Source: Parachlamydiales bacterium
GTDB taxonomy: Bacteria; Chlamydiota; Chlamydiia; Chlamydiales; Rhabdochlamydiaceae
Direction: 5' to 3'
NCBI GenBank assembly: GCA_020050965.1
Contig: JAGVJV010000284.1
Location: forward strand, 1-10,654
Length of the DNA: 10,654 bases
The position numbers were made by a program, and so were the translations under genes. Shown here one piece after another: positions 1-5,519 of this stretch. Below the pieces are notes generated by a model, which saw only the letters and a list, made by a program, of their open reading frames with translations, had not been told where the DNA came from and did no database searches. Position 1 is the stretch's first letter. Each line of letters starts with the position of its first letter.

Positions 1-566
1 GTCATATAATAGGCATAATGGGGCTGCTTGGAACTATCGAGGGCTGGCGCTGGCAATGAGAGACAAGCCACCTCCTTCTTCTCATTTCCACCAGGCGGAT
101 CCCAGACATACGTTTCTGAATAGACGGCGGCAGTATTGGGCAGCTCCTTAAATAATGATCCATCTTCCTTTCTGGCAGCCACATCATTGTAGGCGCTATA
201 GGTATAGCCAAATAGTTGATTTAAGCGCTCTTTATTGTATTGATTACTTCCCATGGCAATATTGGTCGGCTCGCGCTGATAAATGATTCTGAGCGCGTCT
301 GCTTCAGACAATTGATTGCCGTTATAGTAGATCTTAGCGCCTCTTGCATGCCGGATAAAATCTTCCGATTGGCTATAGACTCTTAAGTTGGAGCGATTCA
401 AATGGGGCAAGAACGCCGGATTATAGACACCAAAGATCTGATGGGCAACATGCTCGGTCTTCTCTTCTTGAGCGGATAGATCCTGTCTTGCGCATAAAGT
501 GAGTCCATAAACTGCCGCAAAACTGACAGGAATGATAATTGTGAAGTAGGAAAGGATCTTCAACAT
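1..566 (-). CDS. Unrecognised protein with N-terminal signal/anchor, partial at the window edge
   Basis: An open frame of 188 codons runs from an ATG at 566-564 to the left edge with no stop, so the C-terminus lies outside the window. The protein begins MLKILSYFTIIIPVSFAAVY, a hydrophobic stretch of about 22 residues typical of a signal peptide or single membrane anchor. A Cys follows in LTLCARQ, but Leu at the -1 position makes a lipobox unlikely. The rest is soluble-looking and rich in Tyr and Asn (for example FGVYNPAFLPHLNRSNLRVY, YNGNQLSEADALRIIYQR, and YVWDPPGGNEKKE near residues 155-167). I recognise no family. The codon pattern is continuous and no competing frame is open for this length. 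The ATG lacks a clear Shine-Dalgarno sequence, but a TATAAT box lies just upstream. It is probably an exported or surface protein; function unknown. Confidence 0.72.
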   Translation of the reverse strand, partial: MLKILSYFTIIIPVSFAAVYGLTLCARQDLSAQEEKTEHVAHQIFGVYNPAFLPHLNRSNLRVYSQSEDFIRHARGAKIYYNGNQLSEADALRIIYQREPTNIAMGSNQYNKERLNQLFGYTYSAYNDVAARKEDGSLFKELPNTAAVYSETYVWDPPGGNEKKEVACLSLPAPALDSSKQPHYAYYM

Positions 567-596
567 GGCCAAAACATTAACTGAATATGAGTGTTT

Positions 597-602
597 ATTA
601 TA
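597..602 (-). promoter_or_regulatory. Candidate -10 box (TATAAT) for the gene ending at the left edge
   Basis: On the minus strand a perfect TATAAT lies 31 bp before the ATG at 566, inside the AT-rich 102-bp gap that follows the methyltransferase stop codon. This would start a transcript of roughly 24 nt leader. No good -35 hexamer is seen at 16-18 bp (TGGATT at best). In such AT-rich DNA the match could be chance. Confidence 0.35.
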
Positions 603-668
603 ATTGTAAATTTCATTAAATCCACTAAAATAATTTAAACAAACCTCAGAAATTCGCATAAAAAATAA

Positions 669-1487
669 TTACTTTTGGGCTTCTACCTCAAGACGAGTGA
701 CAATGAAGCTCACCCTCCCCTCTTCATCAGCCGGCAGGATTTGCAGATAGCGGTCGAGCAGCTCACTCAGGAAAGTTTCTTTTAAATCAGCTGGAAGGGG
801 CCTTAAATAGGGAAACCATTGCTTTAAAAATTCATGGAAGACTGCTCTAGAAGGAAATTTCTCATGGAGGGTGTAAGTATCGACACGATGGGTGGTAAGG
901 TGGGTCTGTGCTAAGAGATCGCGATACTCCTGCGGCTGATAAAATCTCCAAGGAGCAGAAAAATCGGAAAAATAGCCCTTCCATTTTTCTGAGGAGAGCA
1001 TTTCATTTAAAGCCTGCTCCATAGCACTTGGCAGACCCGTTGGCATTTGGATGCAGAGCCGTCCTCCCGGTTTAAGAGCTTTTTCAAATCTTTGTAACGC
1101 TTGGCTTTGCTCTAGCACCCACTGCATGGCGGTGAATGAGGTGATGAGGTCGAATTTCTCCTGCTCCATTACTTGCGCTGCGCCAAGAACAAGGAATTTA
1201 AGATTGGGGATAGAGGAAAAGCTCTGATGTGCAAAATTGACCATGGATGGGGAAATATCAATCCCGATCACCTCTCCCTCGGTAAGCGCCCTTGCTATCG
1301 CTGCGGTGATTTTTCCATCTCCACAACCGACATCTAGAACACTTGTTACACCTCGAAGATCGATGCCATTGATGAATTTCTCCGCGGAGTTTTTTTGCGA
1401 CTCTGAATTTTTGGCGTATTCATCTCCTTCCCATGGGTCGGCAGCCAATAACGAAGTGATGGTCAATAAACTGATCAGAATTTTCAT
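669..1487 (-). CDS. SAM-dependent methyltransferase with N-terminal signal peptide
   Basis: A 272-residue class I methyltransferase. Motif I is clear (VLDVGCGDGKIT, residues 50-61), followed by the acidic residue that would bind the SAM ribose (GIDIS, Asp77), the motif IV region (FDLITSFTAMQWV, about 112-124) and LKPGGRLCI (138-146). The segment YAKNSESQKNSA before motif I and the arrangement of the later motifs resemble type 11, trans-aconitate or juvenile-hormone-acid methyltransferase-like enzymes, so a small carboxylic acid substrate is possible but not shown. Residues 1-16 (MKILISLLTITSLLAA) look like a cleavable signal peptide placed directly before the domain, which is unusual for an enzyme needing SAM. 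The ATG at 1487 overlaps the stop of the upstream gene (ATGA) and has AAAGG in front. A TTG six codons upstream is open but less likely. Domain call sure; export inferred. Confidence 0.88.
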   Translation of the reverse strand: MKILISLLTITSLLAADPWEGDEYAKNSESQKNSAEKFINGIDLRGVTSVLDVGCGDGKITAAIARALTEGEVIGIDISPSMVNFAHQSFSSIPNLKFLVLGAAQVMEQEKFDLITSFTAMQWVLEQSQALQRFEKALKPGGRLCIQMPTGLPSAMEQALNEMLSSEKWKGYFSDFSAPWRFYQPQEYRDLLAQTHLTTHRVDTYTLHEKFPSRAVFHEFLKQWFPYLRPLPADLKETFLSELLDRYLQILPADEEGRVSFIVTRLEVEAQK

Positions 1488-1945
1488 AGAACCTTTTTGC
1501 AGCAAGATTTTTTGGGAGTGAAAGCTTGACAGCTTTGGTCTACATCATAATTGACTGTAAGGACGATATAGACAACATACGCAGTGAGAGGCAATAGTAA
1601 TCCAATGGTAGCTATTGAGGCCGCTTGGCTAATGGCTGCCTGAGCAAATGGCATGGCAACCGCTCCAGCAAAGGCAGGCAGGGCGAATTTATAGGAGCAA
1701 TTACCTTCTACGGTGAGACGATAAAATAGCGATGCAGAAAAACAAAGAGCCAGATTGACCGGGAATGAAAAAGGGAGGGCCAGCATGAAGAAGGCCATTG
1801 CAGATGCGCGGAAAATGTGATTGACGAGCAGAGCAATTTTATAAAGAGTAGGGTGATTGTTTAGATATTCCTTAATCGTTTCAGTTGGTTTCTTTAAGAC
1901 ATTTACTTGCTCTAAAGCATTTTGAAATTGGACAGAAAGACTCAT
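1484..1945 (-). CDS. Small membrane protein, function unknown (Inc-like hydrophobicity)
   Basis: A 153-residue protein that I cannot assign to a named family. The N-terminal 45 residues are amphipathic (LEQVNVLKKPTETIKEYLNN). Two hydrophobic blocks follow: residues 47-76 and 87-131, the second long enough for two passes, separated by a short charged loop (RLTVEGNCSYK). The tail is Cys-rich (SCQAFTPKKSCCKKVL). Paired hydrophobic blocks in a small protein are typical of chlamydial inclusion-membrane proteins, but that is inference. The ATG at 1945 has GGGAG six to seven bases upstream. A TTG one codon earlier is open and less likely. The stop codon overlaps the methyltransferase start (ATGA), so the two are probably translated together. 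Confidence 0.75.
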   Translation of the reverse strand: MSLSVQFQNALEQVNVLKKPTETIKEYLNNHPTLYKIALLVNHIFRASAMAFFMLALPFSFPVNLALCFSASLFYRLTVEGNCSYKFALPAFAGAVAMPFAQAAISQAASIATIGLLLPLTAYVVYIVLTVNYDVDQSCQAFTPKKSCCKKVL

Positions 1946-2014
1946 CAAAAGCTCCCAATTTTTAGCAAATAAGGATAGCTACCCAAGTAATTTTTTGCTA
2001 GAAATTCCCATAGG

Positions 2015-2677
2015 TCAGGGATGCGGGAGATTATGGAAAGAACCTGTTTTCTTCAATCCCGTTTTAACCAACAAGATACCTATTCCCATTTTGAGAAAGG
2101 TCGAGAACTTTTTCCACGCTGTCACTTCGTGGGAATTGGTGTCGGTTGGAAAGTAAACATAGAAATGAATTGTTCCTAGATCTTTGTCGGTTTCCTTTGC
2201 CTTTACCACATGAGAGCCGGCAGGCAGGGTCAGTTTATTGTAAGCTTGTTCGGTGATCAGAAGATATCTCTTTTCTTTGAGATGATTCTTAAGTAGCCGA
2301 TGAACGAGAATCACGTCGACACCGGAGAGCTCTGTAAAGTCCCCAATTTTATTTATTGCAGCTTTCCCATAATGGAAAATCCCTTTCAGGTTTAACAGAT
2401 TGATATTCGAGCAGCAGCCGCATTTACAGGTAGTTGCACTTTGGAGCGCCTTGAGCTTCAATGAAAACACCTCAAAAAACTTGAGGATTCTTTCTCCAAG
2501 GTATTCTGAGATATTTTTCATTTTAGATGCTGCTTCTTCCACAAGCATATAGAGGAAGATCGCATCCCCTTCCAGTTTAGCTACTTGGAAAGGCAGCTGC
2601 GCTTCTTTAATTAGGGCATTCATCAATTCATTGATGATCATTGTCCCATGGACGTACTCCATCTTGTTCCGGACCAT
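2015..2677 (-). CDS. C-terminal fragment of the interrupted DUF2652 protein
   Basis: This open frame of 220 codons would be called as a hypothetical protein by a gene finder. Its apparent ATG at 2677-2675 is an internal Met codon of the original gene, lying two bases outside the duplicated TA at the element edge. An in-frame TGA (2692-2690) inside the hairpin arm closes the frame upstream. There is no ribosome-binding site before it, only the hairpin end CGGTATAT. The fragment keeps KLEGDAIFLY, the CKCGCC cluster and the HYGK...HRLL part, but lacks ADISGYT with the first metal-binding Asp. If translated, it should be inactive as a cyclase-type domain. The remainder of the frame looks undecayed, suggesting a recent insertion. 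Confidence 0.6.
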   Translation of the reverse strand: MVRNKMEYVHGTMIINELMNALIKEAQLPFQVAKLEGDAIFLYMLVEEAASKMKNISEYLGERILKFFEVFSLKLKALQSATTCKCGCCSNINLLNLKGIFHYGKAAINKIGDFTELSGVDVILVHRLLKNHLKEKRYLLITEQAYNKLTLPAGSHVVKAKETDKDLGTIHFYVYFPTDTNSHEVTAWKKFSTFLKMGIGILLVKTGLKKTGSFHNLPHP

Positions 2678-2680
2678 ATA

Positions 2681-2843
2681 TACCGAAAATCACTCAAAAG
2701 TTAGTCGATAGGCGGGATTGAAAGCTGCCAAAAATCGATCGTCGCAAATGGGGTAGTATCGAGGAAATACAATCCCATTTGCGACGATCGATTTTTGGCG
2801 CTTTGAACCCGTCTATCGACTAACTTTTGAGTGATTTTCGGTA
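2681..2843. mobile_element. Hairpin element copy 1 (163 bp, MITE-like), inserted in the DUF2652 gene
   Basis: A long imperfect palindrome. The outer arms (2681-2711 against 2813-2843) are a perfect 31-bp inverted repeat beginning TACCGAAAATCACTC. The inner arms (about 2728-2752 against 2774-2798) pair over 25 bp (CCAAAAATCGATCGTCGCAA onward). Between them, both sides carry an imperfectly paired stretch of about 15 bases with GAAAGCT at 2720-2726 on the left. The apical loop is GTAGTATCGAG followed by GAAATACAAT. The element is flanked by TA on each side (2679-2680 and 2844-2845), consistent with a 2-bp target duplication as made by IS630/Tc1-type transposases. It has no coding capacity, so any movement would need a transposase supplied elsewhere. 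Confidence 0.85.
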
Positions 2844-2895
2844 TAAGCCGTATATCCACTGATATCAGCGATAAAAAAATACATGTTTTTTTCCA

Positions 2896-4110
2896 TTATT
2901 TATGCCTCTTATAGTAGAGCGTCGTCAGGGCTGCAATTAGCGCCGCTAGACCTAAGATAATCTTCGGGGAAATGAGTAGCAATACCCCGCCTAAAAAACA
3001 GATGGTTGCATCGCCCAGGACCCTAAGCGAGAGTTGCACGCCAAGAACTTCCCCTTGAATTTTGTCGGATGCTGAGTCGGAAATCCTGACAGTAAGCAGG
3101 GTGACACCCAGTCCGATGAGGATACCGCACAGACCAATCAGGATCATTATCACCCAGGGCAAATTGGCAAAAAGCATCGCAAGCAAAAAAAGGGCAAAAC
3201 CCCCGATGGCCAAGATGACCCCTGGGGGAGTGGCGTAGCGTTTCGAGAAAAAGGTGGCGAGCCATCCATTGCCCACCGCTAAAGTCGCGCAGAGAATGCT
3301 ATTGTAGACGATAAGGTCGGAAGGCTTAAGCGTCCACTTTGCAGTCAGGTAGACGGGGCCAAATTCATAGAAGATGTCGACAGCTAAGGTGAAAAAGGTC
3401 GAGACAATCATCAAAAACTTGAGCTGTTTATTGCGGAATAGGACACCCATTTTTTTGAAGAGGCTAAAGTACGAGCGAAGACTCTTTTTCTCTCTTTGCG
3501 GGATCGGATGGGAGTGGAGAATGGTCATCGAGAGGACCGAAAGGATTAAAAAGATGATGCTAATGAGATAAAAAGGGGTAGAGATCGTGGCGCCAGTGAT
3601 AAACTCTCCATCTGCTAAAACTCCGCCGACGAGCGGGCCAATCAGAAAAGCGATAGAGGTGGCCGCATTGATTTTGCCAAAGGTCTCGTGTTTGGAAAGC
3701 GACTTGAGATCGGCTGCCATGGCCCGCGCGATCGCCACATTCCCTTCCATCATGCCTGCTGAAAAGCGTGTGAGGATCAAAAGGGGTAGATTGTGCCAGA
3801 GGAGAGCGAGGCCGGAGATAAAATTGCATGCTGCGGCTATGATTAAACTTCCAGCGAGAAGAGGTTTGCGTCCAAAGTCATCCGAGAGGGCTCCTAAGAT
3901 GGGCGATCCGAGAAATTGCCCTAGCGGATAGACTCCGAGTGTCACTCCCAATAACAAGGCATGACTAGCAGGGCCCCAAGAGGGCGGAAGGATCGAGTAT
4001 TCCGGATTGATGAAGAGAGCAGGGAAAATCAGATAAGGCATGGAGATGCCCAAAAAGCCGCAAAAGACAATCAGCAAAATGGTAATGAACTGTCTTCGAG
4101 CGCTAATCAT
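2896..4110 (-). CDS. MFS transporter, drug:H+ antiporter (DHA1/TetA-like) type
   Basis: A 404-residue integral inner-membrane protein with about twelve hydrophobic segments. The signature motif A between segments 2 and 3 is clear (GALSDDFGRKP, residues 73-83). It is followed by the R-x-x-G pattern of segment 4 (RFSAGMMEGNVAIARAMAADL) and GPLVGG in segment 5, as in TetA-like exporters of the DHA1 group. The length is normal for the family, and a longer charged loop separates the two halves (HSHPIPQREKKSLRSYF). Substrate cannot be told from sequence; drug or metabolite efflux is the usual role. The ATG at 4110 has AGGAT immediately upstream, short spacing. It heads a minus-strand run and its TAA overlaps the next start (TAATG), implying co-translation with the cyclase-like gene. 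Confidence 0.9.
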   Translation of the reverse strand: MISARRQFITILLIVFCGFLGISMPYLIFPALFINPEYSILPPSWGPASHALLLGVTLGVYPLGQFLGSPILGALSDDFGRKPLLAGSLIIAAACNFISGLALLWHNLPLLILTRFSAGMMEGNVAIARAMAADLKSLSKHETFGKINAATSIAFLIGPLVGGVLADGEFITGATISTPFYLISIIFLILSVLSMTILHSHPIPQREKKSLRSYFSLFKKMGVLFRNKQLKFLMIVSTFFTLAVDIFYEFGPVYLTAKWTLKPSDLIVYNSILCATLAVGNGWLATFFSKRYATPPGVILAIGGFALFLLAMLFANLPWVIMILIGLCGILIGLGVTLLTVRISDSASDKIQGEVLGVQLSLRVLGDATICFLGGVLLLISPKIILGLAALIAALTTLYYKRHK

Positions 4111-4125
4111 TATCCTAATATAACA

Positions 4126-4152
4126 TTAAAGATGCGATTTGGTATATATACT
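4126..4152 (+). promoter_or_regulatory. Candidate promoter for the photolyase operon
   Basis: In the 71-bp gap between the divergent MFS and photolyase starts, TTAAAG (4126-4131) and TATACT (4147-4152) are 15 bp apart, somewhat short for a sigma-70 promoter. The -10 lies within the run TATATATACT, which is also the outer edge of the repeat shared with hairpin element copy 3. Weak evidence from hexamer resemblance only. Confidence 0.3.
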
Positions 4153-4181
4153 GCTGACTCTTGAAAGCTGGAGAATTTGCC
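4145..4181 (+). repeat. Solo end of a hairpin element, carrying the photolyase RBS
   Basis: These 37 bases match 10514-10550, the left end of hairpin element copy 3, at 33 positions. Eleven bases (TATATACTGCT) are identical, then seven are variable, then nineteen are identical (GAAAGCTGGAGAATTTGCC). The match stops exactly before the ATG at 4182. No second arm or apical loop is present here, so it is either a remnant of a decayed element or a host leader that resembles one. It contains the GGAG that serves as ribosome-binding site for the photolyase, seven bases before the start. Confidence 0.75.
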
Positions 4182-5519
4182 ATGGACAAATTTAAACGAT
4201 CCCTCTTTATTTTTAGGCGCGATTTGCGCTTGGAAGACAACACTGGTCTCATCTATGCCCTCAAGCATTCTGAGCAAGTCATCCCTGCCTTTATTTTTAC
4301 TCCTGAGCAGATCGAGCAGAATCCCTATCGGAGCGATCACTGTCTGAAATTCATGCTCGAGTGCCTGGCCGATCTCGAAGAGCAGATTAAACTATACTAC
4401 TTCAAAGGTAAACCGGAAGAGGTCGTCAAGAAATGTATCGAGAAACTCAATGTAGATGCGGTCATCGTCAATAGGGATTACACCCCTTACGCCCTAGCCA
4501 GAGATGCCAAAATCGAAAAAGTGTGCAAGGAAATTCCGTTTTTGTCTTTTGACGACGCCCTCCTCCACCCACCTGAAGAGGCATTAAAAAAAGATGGCAA
4601 GCCCTACCTGATCTTTACCCCCTATTATCGAAATGCGTCCAAACTCAAGGTCCTTCCCCCATCTACCAACCGGCACTCCAACTACTTCCGCGGAAAGATT
4701 CCCTTTGCAGTGAAGAGATTGCCGATGCCAAAGGGTGTCGAAAATGAACTGATCGGCGGACGAACGGAGGGGCTAAAGCTGCTCAAAAAATTGGGCGCTT
4801 TAAAGGCATATGAGCACGATAGAGATTTTCCCGCAGAGGGCTCTACTTCTAACCTATCACCCTATTTAAAATTCACCGTCATCTCACCTAGAGAAGTCTA
4901 TGCGGCCATCTGCGATAAATTAGGTCCGCACCATCCCTTGATCCGCGCTCTCTATTGGCGCGACTTCTTTACCTCAATCGCCTACTTCTTCCCCCATGTA
5001 TTCCAAGGGGCATTCCATTCTAAATTTGACAAACTCAAATGGTCTTATGACAAGAAACTGTTCAAGAAGTGGTGCACAGGACAAACCGGATTCCCGATTG
5101 TCGATGCTGGAATGCGGGAAATGAATGCGACCGGCCAGATGCACAATCGGGTCCGGATGATCGTCGCCTCTTTCCTAGTCAAAGACCTCCATATCGATTG
5201 GCGCTGGGGAGAGCGCTATTTTGCCCAAAACCTCATCGACTACGATCCCGCAGTCAACAACGGCAATTGGCAATGGTCGGCCAGCACCGGCTGTGATGCC
5301 CAGCCCTACTTCCGGATCTTTAACCCTTGGAACCAGCAGAAAAAATTTGACCCTGACTGTGAATACATTAAAAAATGGATTCCTGAGCTTGCTGGATTAG
5401 CAACTAAGACTATTCATGGTTGGGCAGAAGAGCAGGTCGAATCCGACTATCCCGCGCCTATCGTCGACCACGAGATAGAAGCCAAGAAGAGTCTGATGGA
5501 ATATAAGAAAACGAAATGA
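4182..5519 (+). CDS. phrB: Deoxyribodipyrimidine photolyase (class I CPD photolyase)
   Basis: A 445-residue flavoprotein that splits cyclobutane pyrimidine dimers in DNA using blue light and reduced FAD. The N-terminal antenna domain starts LFIFRRDLRLEDNTGL (residues 8-23). The FAD domain shows TSNLSPYLKF (222-231), LYWRDFF (257-263), GFPIVDAGMREMNATGQMHNRVRM (303-326), and DWRWGERYF through NNGNWQWSASTG to DAQPYFRIFNPW (339-383). The electron-transfer Trp triad is intact by alignment to the E. coli enzyme (W363, W340, W297), and Asn359 occupies the position of E. coli N378, which favours photolyase over cryptochrome. Length is normal. The ATG at 4182 is chosen for its GGAG; an upstream TTG at 4161 is open but lies inside the repeat. 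Its TGA overlaps the next start (ATGA), forming an operon with the second photolyase. Confidence 0.96.
   Translation: MDKFKRSLFIFRRDLRLEDNTGLIYALKHSEQVIPAFIFTPEQIEQNPYRSDHCLKFMLECLADLEEQIKLYYFKGKPEEVVKKCIEKLNVDAVIVNRDYTPYALARDAKIEKVCKEIPFLSFDDALLHPPEEALKKDGKPYLIFTPYYRNASKLKVLPPSTNRHSNYFRGKIPFAVKRLPMPKGVENELIGGRTEGLKLLKKLGALKAYEHDRDFPAEGSTSNLSPYLKFTVISPREVYAAICDKLGPHHPLIRALYWRDFFTSIAYFFPHVFQGAFHSKFDKLKWSYDKKLFKKWCTGQTGFPIVDAGMREMNATGQMHNRVRMIVASFLVKDLHIDWRWGERYFAQNLIDYDPAVNNGNWQWSASTGCDAQPYFRIFNPWNQQKKFDPDCEYIKKWIPELAGLATKTIHGWAEEQVESDYPAPIVDHEIEAKKSLMEYKKTK

Larger units (their letters stand above)
2015..2896 (-). pseudogene. DUF2652 / class III cyclase-like gene interrupted by a 163-bp hairpin element
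   Basis: Two fragments of one gene lie either side of the hairpin at 2681-2843. The first starts at ATG 2896, overlapping the MFS stop (TAATG), and encodes MEKNMYFFIADISGYTAY before running into the element and a TAG at 2815-2813. The second resumes at 2677 (MVRNKMEYVHGTMIINELM) and continues to 2015. Deleting 2681-2845 (element plus one TA copy, 165 bp) gives one 238-codon frame reading ISGYTAYMVRNKMEYVHGT, which matches the spacing I know for DUF2652. The restored protein has the cyclase-homology landmarks: the first metal Asp in ADISGYT, the second in KLEGDAIFLY, a Cys cluster CKCGCC, and an IFHYGK...ELSGVDVILVHRLL segment resembling the second half of class III cyclases. Catalytic activity is not implied, since DUF2652 is uncharacterised to my knowledge. 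Confidence 0.88.

Noticed and set aside
2..211. Minus-strand open frame beginning MAIPIAPTMM
   Set aside because: It is a shadow in another frame of the longer partial gene on the same strand (566 to the edge), which has a signal-like start and a normal residue composition.
3587..3931. Plus-strand open frame of 114 codons opposite the MFS gene
   Set aside because: It is antisense to a confident MFS transporter, has a low-complexity basic composition and no RBS. The same applies to other frames opposite the photolyases.
4110..4340. Minus-strand open frame starting MIAPIGILLDLL and ending at 4110
   Set aside because: It is antisense to the photolyase 5' end and crosses its promoter region, with no recognisable domain.
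4435..4451. GTATCGAGAAACTCAAT, resembling the hairpin apical loop
   Set aside because: It lies inside the photolyase coding sequence (CIEKLN) and has no complementary arms around it; most likely chance.
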